DNA of 57,380 bases from Oscillospiraceae bacterium (GCA_015065605.1 SVPZ01000016.1:1-57380); one strand, 5' to 3'; positions 1 through 9,017 are shown, counted from the first letter of the stretch. A program made the numbers and translations. Notes: a model not told the origin generated them from the sequence alone.

Positions 1-252
1 AAAAGTTTCGGCATTCCAACCGTAACCCGCAAAAGCATTTTCATAGTTTGTGCGGTTTCCGTTCTGTTGATAATTATCCCAAAAAGTATCATAATAACTG
101 TCACCACCGCCCTGTGATTTTCCGGCCTCGAAAACGTCTTCTATAGCACCCGGCATATCGGCTGTTTTATAGGCAGAATTGCCACCCGTTTTTTCGCGGA
201 TTTTTTCAGCAATTGCGCGGATATTTTCTTCTTCATAAATCTTTTTAGCCAT
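1..252 (-). CDS. Phage-tail-like or surface hypothetical protein, N-terminal part only
   Basis: The reading frame starts at ATG 252 and runs off the left edge, giving 84 residues without a stop. It begins MAKKIYEEENIRAIAEKIR and continues with a segment rich in Tyr, Asn and Gly (YYDTFWDNYQQNG). From memory, this opening is common in clostridial proteins beside prophage tail genes or BspA-like leucine-rich-repeat surface proteins, but the diagnostic C-terminal part is outside the window. The start ATG shares one base with the TAA of the upstream gene, so the two are translationally coupled. Function unknown. Confidence 0.6.
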   Translation of the reverse strand, partial: MAKKIYEEENIRAIAEKIREKTGGNSAYKTADMPGAIEDVFEAGKSQGGGDSYYDTFWDNYQQNGNRTNYENAFAGYGWNAETF

Positions 253-875
253 TAGTAGTTCACCTCATCTCCGTTAGGCATAATATCAAGCACCATATTC
301 GCTATTTCGGTTTTATCGGCTTCGGTAAGAATATAATCTTTACCATCGATACCGTCTTTACCGTCGGTACCGTTTATACCGTCTTTGCCGTTATCGCCTT
401 TATCCCCTTTATCACCTTTATCACCCTTAAAAAGTCCGTTGTCGGCATCATTTCTGACGCTTTGCGCAATGTTTATCGCCGACTGATAAAGATTAACTAA
501 CTGTTCATATTCACTTATAGTAGGTTCACCTGGTGCTTCTCCCTGAGCATAACCGCTTTCTGCCACCCTAACCTCCGCCGCGTTAGTGGTAATACGGCTA
601 TTTTCTTTAGTACCTATTAAAGAAAAACTGAAAGACGGTACTTTTATAACCTCGTAAGGCACGAGATAGGTGTTATCCCCTATATAAAAACCGCTTTCTT
701 CGTTAAAAATTGCAGAAATATTTTTTCCGCCTTCCCCTTTAAAAACTGCCGTCACTTCATAACCGTTCCATTCTTTTGAAAGGTCTAATTTAAGTGACAA
801 AAAGTTTACAGAGTCCGAATAAACCGGATCAGCGCATACGTCTATGTGCTGACCCTTCACTTTTGCATAAATCAT
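252..875 (-). CDS. Phage baseplate/tail-like protein with collagen-like repeats
   Basis: A 207-residue protein when started at ATG 875. AAAGAGGT lies just upstream of this ATG; a longer in-frame extension to 929 has no ribosome site. Residues 1-110 look like a beta-rich N-terminal domain as in clostridial baseplate or tail-fibre proteins. Residues 120-145 are helical, and 151-179 are an uninterrupted Gly-X-Y collagen-like stretch (GDKGDKGDKGDNGKDG and on), as often found in phage fibres and spore or surface filaments. No signal peptide is visible. It is coupled to the partial gene downstream. A tail-fibre-type structural role is inference. Confidence 0.55.
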   Translation of the reverse strand: MIYAKVKGQHIDVCADPVYSDSVNFLSLKLDLSKEWNGYEVTAVFKGEGGKNISAIFNEESGFYIGDNTYLVPYEVIKVPSFSFSLIGTKENSRITTNAAEVRVAESGYAQGEAPGEPTISEYEQLVNLYQSAINIAQSVRNDADNGLFKGDKGDKGDKGDNGKDGINGTDGKDGIDGKDYILTEADKTEIANMVLDIMPNGDEVNY

Positions 876-963
876 TAAATTTACCTCTTTTTTATTTATT
901 AACAGCAGCGCCTTACTTTCCGCTGTCAAAAAAATAATAATAGGTTAATTTGCGACATTCACC

Positions 964-999
964 GACATCTTTTTGCACATTTGGTGCAAAACTGATGTC
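964..999 (-). other. Long interrupted hairpin upstream of the tail-like operon
   Basis: GACATC (964-969) pairs with GATGTC (994-999), and TTTTGCAC (971-978) pairs with GTGCAAAA (984-991), leaving a 5-nt loop and small bulges. Only AT-rich non-coding DNA lies between it and the gene starting at 875. It could be an RNA leader structure or a regulator binding site. A direct repeat TATTGACA is read twice on the minus strand just beyond it (about 998-1018). Confidence 0.45.
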
Positions 1000-1025
1000 A
1001 ATAACCTGTCAATAACTTCAATAAA

Positions 1026-1062
1026 TCAAAAAAACCCTCCGTTTTAATAGTTAAAAACGGAG
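1026..1062 (-). terminator. Rho-independent terminator of the Gfo/Idh/MocA gene
   Basis: The stem CTCCGTTTT (1037-1045) pairs with AAAACGGAG (1054-1062). On the minus strand it is followed by a T-run (A-run at 1028-1034). It sits 33 bases after the stop codon at 1095. Confidence 0.8.
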
Positions 1063-1094
1063 AGCTATCACTAGTATTTATTTTATTTATAATA

Positions 1095-2384
1095 TTATTT
1101 CATATATTTTTCTACGTAATCCTTAGGTTCGATAATTCTGCCCTGAACACGTGAGTCTTCAGCAGCAAATACCAACATATGATTGTAGCAGGAAATACCA
1201 ATTTCGCTAACGTCATCTTTACCTAGTTCGCCCGTAAGATACTTATAAAGGGCGTCAACTGTACCTGTGTCACCGCCACCGTGACCGGAAGTAATCGAGT
1301 CACCGGTAACTGCAATTTCAGCATCCAAGTATCTGAATTCCTTAGTTACAAAATCATAGAAACGGAACTGTTTGCCGCTTTCAGCGCCCATTTCACAGTG
1401 AAGCATACCCTTGGTACCCATTATATCACTGTATCTGCCACCCTTGGTGAAAGCGCACATGGTAAGAAGAACGGTACTCTTATCTTCAAATTCCATATTA
1501 ACCGTCTGATGGTCAACAACGTCGTTGTCACACTTAAAGATACATTTGCCGTACTGAGTGGTCTTAAGAGCGTTCATAACGTCTTCATCGGTAGGATTAA
1601 CCATTTGAGTAGAAGCCCATCTGAACCAACCGTTCTTTTTATCATCATAATAAAGCTTTACGCTGTTATAAGGACAGGTATCATATTCGGGACAGCCTTC
1701 AAGACATCTTTCGGGAGCGCCATCGGGAGCATTTTCTTCTCTGAAGTAAGAAAGAGAACCAAAGGACTGAATCTTATCACACTTTTTACCAACGAGCCAC
1801 TGAAGAATATCAATATCGTGACAGCACTTCTGTAAAAGCATAAAGGAAGCTCTGCCCGAATTACCCCAGTTACCTCTTACAAAGCTATGGCTCTGGTGAA
1901 CGTTACCAACAGCTTCGGTATGGTTAATGGAAACAACATTACCAAGTAAACCGTCATCAATAATCTTTTTAAGTTGCATAAAGTAAGGAGTGTAACGAAG
2001 AACGTGGCAAACCATAATCTTTCTGCCGTATTTTTCAGCCTGCTTGTATATCATACCGCACTCTTCTGGAGAAGGAGAAACAGGTTTTTCAAGAAGAAGG
2101 TCGTATCCAAGTTCCAAAGCCTTCATAGCAGGTTCAAAGTGAAGCTGGTCCATAGTAGAAATAATTGCAACGTCTGCAAACTTAGGTCTATCTAAAATAT
2201 GTTCCCAAGTAACGTAGCAGTTTTCTTCGGGAATATCGTGAATTTCTTTAACGGACTCTCTTCTGCTAACAATAGGTTCAGCAACACCTACTACCTTAAA
2301 CTTATCGGGATGACTTTTCATAATGTTTGTGTAGGTTCTGCCTCTGTCACCTGCACCAATAACTATTACTTTAATCGGTTCCAT
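1095..2384 (-). CDS. Gfo/Idh/MocA family NAD(P)-dependent sugar oxidoreductase
   Basis: 429 residues. The N-terminal Rossmann fold carries G10-x-G12-x-x-G15, and the family motif EKP lies at 99-101 (Lys catalytic or cofactor-orienting in the family). The C-terminal part is the substrate domain. It contains a cysteine-rich loop near residues 225-240 (CLEGCPEYDTCPY), a feature I recall from one subgroup of this family, possibly a structural metal site. Such enzymes oxidise or reduce ring hydroxyls of sugars or cyclitols. TAGGAGG precedes ATG 2384. It is transcribed alone, divergently from an AraC regulator, and ends in its own terminator. The substrate cannot be read from the sequence. Confidence 0.88.
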   Translation of the reverse strand: MEPIKVIVIGAGDRGRTYTNIMKSHPDKFKVVGVAEPIVSRRESVKEIHDIPEENCYVTWEHILDRPKFADVAIISTMDQLHFEPAMKALELGYDLLLEKPVSPSPEECGMIYKQAEKYGRKIMVCHVLRYTPYFMQLKKIIDDGLLGNVVSINHTEAVGNVHQSHSFVRGNWGNSGRASFMLLQKCCHDIDILQWLVGKKCDKIQSFGSLSYFREENAPDGAPERCLEGCPEYDTCPYNSVKLYYDDKKNGWFRWASTQMVNPTDEDVMNALKTTQYGKCIFKCDNDVVDHQTVNMEFEDKSTVLLTMCAFTKGGRYSDIMGTKGMLHCEMGAESGKQFRFYDFVTKEFRYLDAEIAVTGDSITSGHGGGDTGTVDALYKYLTGELGKDDVSEIGISCYNHMLVFAAEDSRVQGRIIEPKDYVEKYMK

Positions 2385-2428
2385 AAATATGCCTCCTAAA
2401 TTTAAAGACTTGTAAAAATGATTTTTTT

Positions 2429-2449
2429 GTGATATAATCGCTATATCAC
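2429..2449. promoter_or_regulatory. Palindromic operator candidate in the divergent region
   Basis: GTGATATA (2429-2436) and TATATCAC (2442-2449) form a perfect 8-bp inverted repeat with a 5-bp centre. The site starts 6 bp downstream of the minus-strand -10, where a bound repressor would cover the transcription start of the oxidoreductase gene. Part of the match to TGATATAAT may simply be an extended -10 on the plus strand. Confidence 0.5.
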
Positions 2450-2454
2450 TTATT

Positions 2455-2482
2455 ATTATAAGGATTTTTTATAAAAAGTAAA
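2455..2482 (-). promoter_or_regulatory. Promoter for the Gfo/Idh/MocA gene
   Basis: Minus strand: -35 TTTACT (2482-2477), 16-bp spacer, -10 TATAAT (2460-2455), about 70 bp upstream of ATG 2384. Confidence 0.5.
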
Positions 2483-2533
2483 TTTAAAATTGTATATTTA
2501 ATCTTTAAAATTATATACAAAAAAAGGAATACT

Positions 2534-3334
2534 ATGAATCAGTTTACAATAAAAGATAATCCAAGAATTACCTCTCTTCATTCGCTTTTTACCTATACCT
2601 ACCCTGCTGATTTTAAGTTTCACGGTGAAAGCCATAACTTTTATGAAGTTATAATCATTCTTTCGGGAAGCGCCACGGTAGCGGCAGACAGTAACGTTTT
2701 TTCCCTTAAAAGCGGTCAGGCATTTTTACATCCGCCTATGCAGTTTCATAACGTTATAAGCGACTCTTCAGAACCTTTAAGCGTAGCCGTTATTTCCTTT
2801 TCGGGAAAACACATTCCAAAAACCTTCAACCGCGTTTGCGTAATTGAAAATATGTCTGCGGTACATAATTTATTTTCCCGCGCACAAAAGATATTTAACT
2901 TTAACGATATCTGGGTTACGTCGGTTAAGAATAACGACAACTCACATCTTATATTTATAAAGGAATTCGAAACTTTTTTGATAAACCTTAACGAAAATAC
3001 ACTTAGCAAAAAAGAAAAGCTGAGCATAAGCGAAGCCAACTATTCCCTTATAGTTAAAACGCTGGAGGAAAATACCGATAAAAATTTAAAGGTGGGCGAT
3101 ATTGCAAAACTTCTTAATATGAGTGAAATCGGCGTACAAAAAACCTTTTCAAAATACGCAGGTGTAGGTGTTATCGAATACTTTAATAATATAAAAATAC
3201 GAAAAGGTATCGAACTTTTAAAATCAGGACTGAGTGTTAAGGAAACCGCGCTTCAATTAGGCTTTAACGATGCTAATTATTTTTCCACCGTTTTTAAAAG
3301 AATTACGGGAAATCCTCCATCGAAATTTATATAA
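2534..3334 (+). CDS. AraC-family transcriptional regulator
   Basis: 266 residues. The N-terminal half is a cupin-like sensor fold (the FHGESHNFYEVIIIL segment near residues 28-43, then a GQAFLHPP turn). The C-terminal ~100 residues hold two helix-turn-helix units, the second ending in the family signature (LQLGFNDANYFSTVFKR ... TGNPPS). AAGGAA precedes ATG 2534. It is divergent from the oxidoreductase at 1095-2384 and convergent with the GH3 pair. By analogy with sugar-responsive AraC proteins it probably senses a sugar and controls these neighbours; the ligand is unknown. Confidence 0.88.
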   Translation: MNQFTIKDNPRITSLHSLFTYTYPADFKFHGESHNFYEVIIILSGSATVAADSNVFSLKSGQAFLHPPMQFHNVISDSSEPLSVAVISFSGKHIPKTFNRVCVIENMSAVHNLFSRAQKIFNFNDIWVTSVKNNDNSHLIFIKEFETFLINLNENTLSKKEKLSISEANYSLIVKTLEENTDKNLKVGDIAKLLNMSEIGVQKTFSKYAGVGVIEYFNNIKIRKGIELLKSGLSVKETALQLGFNDANYFSTVFKRITGNPPSKFI

Positions 3335-3340
3335 GAAACA

Positions 3341-3369
3341 TGGCGAATGCTCAAGTGGAGCATTCGCCA
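3341..3369. terminator. Bidirectional terminator
   Basis: A perfect 12-bp stem, TGGCGAATGCTC (3341-3352) with GAGCATTCGCCA (3358-3369), 5-nt loop and T-rich flank, lies between the convergent AraC gene and the second GH3 gene. Confidence 0.85.
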
Positions 3370-3377
3370 TTTATATT

Positions 3378-5000
3378 TTATTTTAAATTAACGTCGTAGG
3401 TAAGGCTTCCCTTTGCTTCGTAATTGCCAAGCAGTACCTCAAGTCCTGCTTCGACAGCCATCTTTGAATTACCGCCCATAATTAAACGGCTAACGTGAGG
3501 GATATCCTCAAGCACAAACGGATTACCAAAGTGAAGCACTGTGGAAATTCTGTTTGTCACCTGAAGCGCAACAAAAATTGAGAGTAAACGGGGAGTAAAG
3601 TCTTCACAGCCTTGATATGCTTTACCATCGGTAAAGGTAACAAACACTACGTCGTCGTAAGGCGAATTATCCTCGGTAATTCTCCAACCGTCAGTGGAAC
3701 TGGGGAATTCCTTAATAATTCTATATCCCGAATCGGGATAGTTCTCAAGCAACTTATCCTTAATATACATAGGATTGTACCAATTTTTACTCATTGTATC
3801 AACGTCGATTTTATCGTTATGAAGTTCCGCTTCGTTATGGCACATAATTAAGAAATAGTGCTTTTTATCCTTTGGTAGCGCAACACTTACACCTTTGTCG
3901 GTTTTAGCATAAATACCGTCGGTATTTAGCTTATGATAGTTAATTTCATCTTCCTCGGTAATTTCAGCAGTTGTATCAAGAAGCGTTACCTTGTGCTGTG
4001 CATCAAGCACGTACTGAACAGCCTCATCAAGCACGTCATCGGGAATAAGGCCTTCTTTATAGCCCTTAAGCAGTGACTCGTAACCGGGTTGATTTTCATA
4101 CCAAATAAGCGCCAAATCGGCTCCTCCGGCAACGGCAAGAGGTCTGCAACCTTCTACTCCGTATTTAGCGGTAACACCACCCATACAAAGAGCGTCGGTA
4201 ATAGCAAAACCGTTAAAGCCAAGGCTTCTGAACAAATCCATAGTGGGCTTTGAAAGACTTGAAGGCTTTTCGGGGTCAAGAGCAGGAACCAAAGAATGTC
4301 CTGTCATAACACCGTCCAAAAGTCCTTTTTTACAAAGCTCTAAATAAGGATACCAACAGTAGTCGATAATTTCTTCTTTTGTTGCGTCGGAGAAAGACTC
4401 TGCCATATGGGAATCTATATATTTATTATGGTTTTTACCTGCTCCGCCTGCGCTTGGGAAATGCTTACCAACGGTAAGTACACCGCCGTCGTGCATACCC
4501 TGCGCTTCTGCAGCGGCAAGTTCTGCCACTCTGTATTTATTACCACCCATTGAACGATTGGTAGAAGCGCACAAAGAGTTACAATTAAGCATATCGAGTA
4601 CGGGGTTACATACAACGTTATATCCCGCTTTTCTTGCTTTAACAGCGGTAATCTTACCGAAAGCATATGCGCTCTCTATCGTGTTACAGGTACCGATAGC
4701 ATTGTGTTGACCAATGAGTTCGTCGTTACCGTCAACGGAACGAAAACCGCTTTCAGCATCGGTAAATATAAGTATCGGATAATCGGCTGCTTCCTTAATT
4801 TTAGCCATATATTCTTCAAATTTGTAATTATTTCCCATCCAGACAGCGCCGAGTTTATGTTCTCTTATCATCTGAATAGCATATTCAGCATTTGCCTTGC
4901 TTTTTTCTTCGTCCCAATAATTACAAATACGTCCACACATAACCATACCGAGTTTTTGTTCAACGGTAAGGTCTTCGAGTTTTAATTCTTTAATTTCCAT
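3378..5000 (-). CDS. NagZ-type glycoside hydrolase family 3 protein (paralogue 2)
   Basis: 540 residues, no signal peptide, so cytoplasmic. The GH3 barrel shows NPVLD (132-136), KHFP (179-182), D196-S197-H198 and ITDALCM with the probable nucleophile D269. The Asp-Ser-His triplet after KHFP is the mark of NagZ-type beta-N-acetylglucosaminidases, where an Asp-His pair serves as acid/base. Residues ~330-540 form an extra C-terminal domain as in multi-domain GH3 enzymes. Compared with its paralogue it carries a few extra residues (KNHNK) between KHFP and DSH. It lies 26 bp downstream of the paralogue, so the two are co-transcribed. Probable substrate: beta-linked N-acetylhexosaminides (family-based inference). 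Confidence 0.82.
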   Translation of the reverse strand: MEIKELKLEDLTVEQKLGMVMCGRICNYWDEEKSKANAEYAIQMIREHKLGAVWMGNNYKFEEYMAKIKEAADYPILIFTDAESGFRSVDGNDELIGQHNAIGTCNTIESAYAFGKITAVKARKAGYNVVCNPVLDMLNCNSLCASTNRSMGGNKYRVAELAAAEAQGMHDGGVLTVGKHFPSAGGAGKNHNKYIDSHMAESFSDATKEEIIDYCWYPYLELCKKGLLDGVMTGHSLVPALDPEKPSSLSKPTMDLFRSLGFNGFAITDALCMGGVTAKYGVEGCRPLAVAGGADLALIWYENQPGYESLLKGYKEGLIPDDVLDEAVQYVLDAQHKVTLLDTTAEITEEDEINYHKLNTDGIYAKTDKGVSVALPKDKKHYFLIMCHNEAELHNDKIDVDTMSKNWYNPMYIKDKLLENYPDSGYRIIKEFPSSTDGWRITEDNSPYDDVVFVTFTDGKAYQGCEDFTPRLLSIFVALQVTNRISTVLHFGNPFVLEDIPHVSRLIMGGNSKMAVEAGLEVLLGNYEAKGSLTYDVNLK

Positions 5001-5026
5001 AACATCACACCTACAATTTTTACTTT

Positions 5027-6640
5027 TTACTGAAGTTTAATATCGTAAGTTAAACTTCCCTTGGCTTCATGGTCACCAATAAGTACATCGATACCTGCAT
5101 TTACTGCCATTTCGGACATACCGCCCATAATAACGCGTGAAACGTGAGGCAAGGCTTCTAATGTAAAGGGATTACCAAAGTGAAGCACTGTAGAAATTCT
5201 ATTTGTAATCTGAAGCGCTTTGAATAAGGAAATAATACGTGGAGTAAAGTCTTCGCAACCAAGATAAGCACGGCTATCGGTAAAGGTTACGAACACAACG
5301 TCATCATAAGACGTATTATCAGAAGTTATTCTCAAGCCATCCATACTTGTAGGATATTCTTTAATAATTCTAAAGGCAGAATCGGGATAAATTTCCTGTA
5401 GTCTTTCTTTAATATGAACGGGGTCGTACCACTGTTTAGTCATAGTATCAACGTCAATAACACCATTTTTTACGTTATTTTCGTTTTGACACATAATAAC
5501 AAAATAGTGCTTTTTATCTTTTGGTAGTGCTACCTCAACACCATCGTCGGTTTTAGCGAAAACACCATCGGTATTGATTTTATGTACGTTGGCTCTGTCT
5601 TCCTCGGTAATTTCAGCAGTAGTATCAAGAAGAGTCACCTTATGCTGTGCATCAAGCACGCACTGTACTGCTGCATCAAGCACGTCATCGGGAATGAGAC
5701 CCTCATTATAGCATTTAAGAAGTGATTCATAACCCGGTTTGTTTTCTGTCCAGATAAGCGCCAGACTGTTACCACCTGCAATACTTAATCCTCTGCTACC
5801 GTCAACGCCGTATTTTGCAGTAACACCTGCCATACAAAGAGCATCGGTAATAGCAAAGCCATTAAAGCCTTTTTCTCTGAATAAATCCATAGTCTTTTTA
5901 GAAAGGCTTGATGGATATTCTTCGTCTAATGCAGGAATTAAAGTATGACCTGTCATAACGCCGTCCAAAAGACCGCGTTTGCAAAGTTCAAGATAAGGAT
6001 ACCAATAATAATCAATAATTTCGTCCAAGGTAACGTCGGATTTGGCTTCTGCCATATGAGAGTCAATCCATTTATCAGCAGCACCAGCGCTTGGGAAATG
6101 TTTACCAACTGTCAAAACACCACCATCGTGCATACCTTGTGTTTCAGCAGCGGCAAGTTCGGTTACTCTATATTTATCGCCACCCATAGAGCGCATTGTC
6201 ATCATACAACAACTATCGCTTTTTACCATATCGAGAACAGGGTTACATACAACGTTATATCCCATTTTTCTTGCCTCAATAGCGGTTACTTTACCAAATG
6301 CATAAGCGCTTTCAACGGTATTGCAGGTACCTATTGCATTGTGGGCGCCAATAAGTTCACCATTCTCAGATTCGCCACGACAACCGCTTTCAGCATCGGT
6401 AACAATAAGAATAGGATAATCAGCCACTTCCTTTACCTTTGCCATAAATTCTTTCAGCTTATAAGGAGCGGCACCCATCCATACGGCGCCAAGTTTATGC
6501 TCTCTTATCATTTGAAGAGCATATTCTGCATTCGCTTCACTCTTTTTTTCGTCCCATAAATTGTTGATATGACCACACATAACCATACCGAGTTTTTGTT
6601 CAACCGTTAAATCTTCAAGTTTTAATTCTTTAATTTCCAT
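5027..6640 (-). CDS. NagZ-type glycoside hydrolase family 3 protein (paralogue 1)
   Basis: 537 residues and closely similar to its downstream neighbour, starting with the same 22 residues, so a recent tandem duplication. It has KHFP (180-183), D193-S194-H195 and nucleophile candidate D266 in ITDALCM, giving the NagZ-type beta-N-acetylhexosaminidase layout, plus the same C-terminal domain. No signal peptide. The two copies differ most around residues 57-95 and 140-150, loops that line the active site in this fold, which suggests diverged substrate choice. First gene of a two-gene operon with a good promoter at 6665-6693 and AGGGGG upstream of the ATG. Confidence 0.82.
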   Translation of the reverse strand: MEIKELKLEDLTVEQKLGMVMCGHINNLWDEKKSEANAEYALQMIREHKLGAVWMGAAPYKLKEFMAKVKEVADYPILIVTDAESGCRGESENGELIGAHNAIGTCNTVESAYAFGKVTAIEARKMGYNVVCNPVLDMVKSDSCCMMTMRSMGGDKYRVTELAAAETQGMHDGGVLTVGKHFPSAGAADKWIDSHMAEAKSDVTLDEIIDYYWYPYLELCKRGLLDGVMTGHTLIPALDEEYPSSLSKKTMDLFREKGFNGFAITDALCMAGVTAKYGVDGSRGLSIAGGNSLALIWTENKPGYESLLKCYNEGLIPDDVLDAAVQCVLDAQHKVTLLDTTAEITEEDRANVHKINTDGVFAKTDDGVEVALPKDKKHYFVIMCQNENNVKNGVIDVDTMTKQWYDPVHIKERLQEIYPDSAFRIIKEYPTSMDGLRITSDNTSYDDVVFVTFTDSRAYLGCEDFTPRIISLFKALQITNRISTVLHFGNPFTLEALPHVSRVIMGGMSEMAVNAGIDVLIGDHEAKGSLTYDIKLQ

Positions 6641-6664
6641 AAAAGCACCCCCTAATTTTTTTTC

Positions 6665-6693
6665 ATTTTAGCAAACACAAATTTAAAAGTCAA
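6665..6693 (-). promoter_or_regulatory. Promoter of the GH3 pair
   Basis: Minus strand: -35 TTGACT (6693-6688), 17-bp spacer, -10 TAAAAT (6670-6665), about 25 bp upstream of ATG 6640. Confidence 0.65.
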
Positions 6694-6694
6694 T

Positions 6695-6739
6695 AAAACC
6701 AAGAAAATATAGAACAATTTCCATATTTTTCTTGGTTTT
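6695..6739 (-). terminator. AT-rich hairpin, probable terminator of the upstream gene
   Basis: AAAACCAAGAAAATAT (6695-6710) pairs with ATATTTTTCTTGGTTTT (6723-6739) with one bulged base, 11 bases after the stop of the GH89-like gene. The stem is AT-rich and the following T-run weak, so termination may be partial. Confidence 0.5.
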
Positions 6740-6749
6740 ATGTGTTTTT

Positions 6750-9017
6750 TTACACTATCATTTTTTTGAGTATTTCAGAGGCTGTTTTGCAGATTTCGCC
6801 AAATGATAAATTCTGCTTTTCACAGTTCATCTCACAAAGAGATGTACCAAAATAATTTTCCCTTATTTTGTTATAATTTGAAGCAATAGTTTCACGGTTT
6901 AATTCTCTGTTTTCCTTTACCGAATTCTTTACCTCATCAAAAAGTGAAATCATTTCGGGAAGATATAAATACCGAGCGTTTTCGTAAATAAACGAACGGC
7001 AATATATACATTCTGCATTGTTCTTAAGCGTCTTTTCAAAATTTGGATTAGTATCTGTAACACTCTGCATTTTTTTGAGCGTATCATACATAGAATAATC
7101 GCTGTGAAGTGACAATAAATCTGCCATAAGCTTCATAAGAGAAACGGTCTGATCCATAAGATTAAATAATTCTTTATCTTTTTCAAAATATTTAATTTGA
7201 ATTATTCTTATCGCCGTATCCAGATATCTTGCCATTATCGTTCTTGCAATATCAAACTCGTCACGTTCTATTTGCTCATCGTCAGGCTCTATATCAGCAA
7301 GTCTATAAAGCAATTCTGCAGCAAGACCTTTATATTTAGGATGTTCGCCCACCTTAGAACGATAATAGCTTAACTTATCAGGCTTAAAATCTGCCGTTTG
7401 CGAAAGTTTGGTAAACTGACAGGTTCCGCCGTGGGCGGCAGAATCATCGGTGCTCCAAGCAGATAAGGATATTATGGGCATAAAATCATGCCAAAACCTA
7501 GTCATAACCGCTTTCTTTTCATCACTGTAACGGTCAGCGCAGTATTTAGTCAGAAAATCATTAATATCAGAAGTTTCCTTTTCCCAAGCGTTAAGGGCAA
7601 GATATTCACTGATAAGGGGGTCACCGTGAGAAAGTTCGGGCCACAGCACCACACCCTTGCAGGCGGTATCTTCCTTAGCCATTTTTATTCGTTCGTTGGT
7701 TAATTCGTAAAATCCCCTTATTTCACTTTCGGACTCGTATCCGCTAAAAATACCGAATATCCAAGGAAATTTATCTTTAATTCCCCATTTTGTAAAATTA
7801 TTTTCCTTACACGTATCTGAGGTATAGTCGAATATTATAGACTGATTAGGATCAAGTTCATTAACCAGCTGACGTACCTCCTCGGGAGTAAAACGCATCC
7901 ATAAATCCCAACTTGCAATAAGCAAGGGAGAATTCGGATATTTCTCCTTAATATACGAAGCAATTCTGCGATATACGTACAGTTTCATACGGCGGTTTTC
8001 TTCAGCATCTGCCGAATATTTACGTTCACCAAGTCCTATGGTATGAAAAATCTGACTGCTTCCGTATTCTTTAACGTGAGTGTCGGTTAATTTAAAATAG
8101 TTGTTTAAATTTTCGTTTTTTCTTACGTCCCAAACAAGTCCCGTAGGCTCGGAATAGGAATGAGTTGCCTGAGGAAGAAATTCAGGCTTTTTCTTATCAA
8201 GAAATTCATAGGGAGTACGAGAATACCAATGAGTCATGGTACCGCAGTCCTCAGGATGCATTAAATCACACTCAAAGGCATACTCAAGTATCTTTTTACG
8301 AAGTTCCCCCCTGTACTGAAGCGACCAGAAAAGACTTCTGTCGTTATATCCATCGGTTGCTTCGGGCAAGGGTTCATCCCTTTCGGGATAGGAAACCGTA
8401 TCGGGAAAAGCTTTTTGAAAAATATCGTCCATACCTATTCTCAGCATAAAAAGATTAAGACGTTTTTTCAGCATCCAATTAATTTCCGTTTTCCAATCCT
8501 CAAAGCTCCAATGCTCTGCCTGAAAACGATGTAAACTTCTGTGAGCAAAATAACGCAGTCCTCGGTACTCAAAACGGGGTGATTCCGTTAAATTGATATT
8601 ATCGGTGATAAGGTTGCATTTTTTTATTCTGTCGCCGTCCCAAAAGTATCGGCAACCAAGATACTTTTCGAAATACCTATATACGCTATAGATAGTAGAT
8701 CTTCCTCTGCCGCCTGCAAAAATAAGATATTTTCTGCCGTCTGCTTCTAAGGTTCTTATGCAGTAATCATCGGTACAATATTTTATACCGAAGCCGTCGG
8801 TTTTACCCGTAAGATAAAGGTTTGCCGTAACACAGTTAGCGGCATCGCTGCCGATAAGTACCACAAGATCACTATCAACTGCATTATTCAAAAAGTCACT
8901 GTCGCTAACTTTTAGAATTTCTGTGCCGGCAGTTTTTAAAGCCAAATCACAAAAAGCATTCGCCGCAATTTTATATGCACTATGGCTGTCTTTGGGACTA
9001 ACTACGCAAACTTTCAT
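6750..9017 (-). CDS. Large cytoplasmic glycosidase-like protein, resembles GH89 (alpha-N-acetylglucosaminidase)
   Basis: 755 residues without signal peptide. Residues 1-130 look like the alpha/beta N-terminal domain of GH89/GH67-type enzymes (the segment GGRGRSTIYSVYRYFEKYLG). The next block, with a Trp-rich stretch and EINWMLKKRLNLFM, parallels the NAGLU barrel segment in which We.EIdWMAlnGiNl is typical, and a later block (FPWIFGIFSGYESESEI) parallels its PWiwc segment. The C-terminal 200 residues are helical. The catalytic glutamates cannot be assigned by eye, so GH89 is a resemblance and not a firm call. It lies 105 bp after the oxidoreductase gene with AGGAG before its ATG, probably the last gene of the operon starting at 14252. 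Alternatives: another alpha-glucuronidase-like family. Confidence 0.55.
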   Translation of the reverse strand: MKVCVVSPKDSHSAYKIAANAFCDLALKTAGTEILKVSDSDFLNNAVDSDLVVLIGSDAANCVTANLYLTGKTDGFGIKYCTDDYCIRTLEADGRKYLIFAGGRGRSTIYSVYRYFEKYLGCRYFWDGDRIKKCNLITDNINLTESPRFEYRGLRYFAHRSLHRFQAEHWSFEDWKTEINWMLKKRLNLFMLRIGMDDIFQKAFPDTVSYPERDEPLPEATDGYNDRSLFWSLQYRGELRKKILEYAFECDLMHPEDCGTMTHWYSRTPYEFLDKKKPEFLPQATHSYSEPTGLVWDVRKNENLNNYFKLTDTHVKEYGSSQIFHTIGLGERKYSADAEENRRMKLYVYRRIASYIKEKYPNSPLLIASWDLWMRFTPEEVRQLVNELDPNQSIIFDYTSDTCKENNFTKWGIKDKFPWIFGIFSGYESESEIRGFYELTNERIKMAKEDTACKGVVLWPELSHGDPLISEYLALNAWEKETSDINDFLTKYCADRYSDEKKAVMTRFWHDFMPIISLSAWSTDDSAAHGGTCQFTKLSQTADFKPDKLSYYRSKVGEHPKYKGLAAELLYRLADIEPDDEQIERDEFDIARTIMARYLDTAIRIIQIKYFEKDKELFNLMDQTVSLMKLMADLLSLHSDYSMYDTLKKMQSVTDTNPNFEKTLKNNAECIYCRSFIYENARYLYLPEMISLFDEVKNSVKENRELNRETIASNYNKIRENYFGTSLCEMNCEKQNLSFGEICKTASEILKKMIV

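Noticed and set aside
5945..6559. 204-residue plus-strand ORF
   Set aside because: Antisense shadow of the GH3 gene; no ribosome site.
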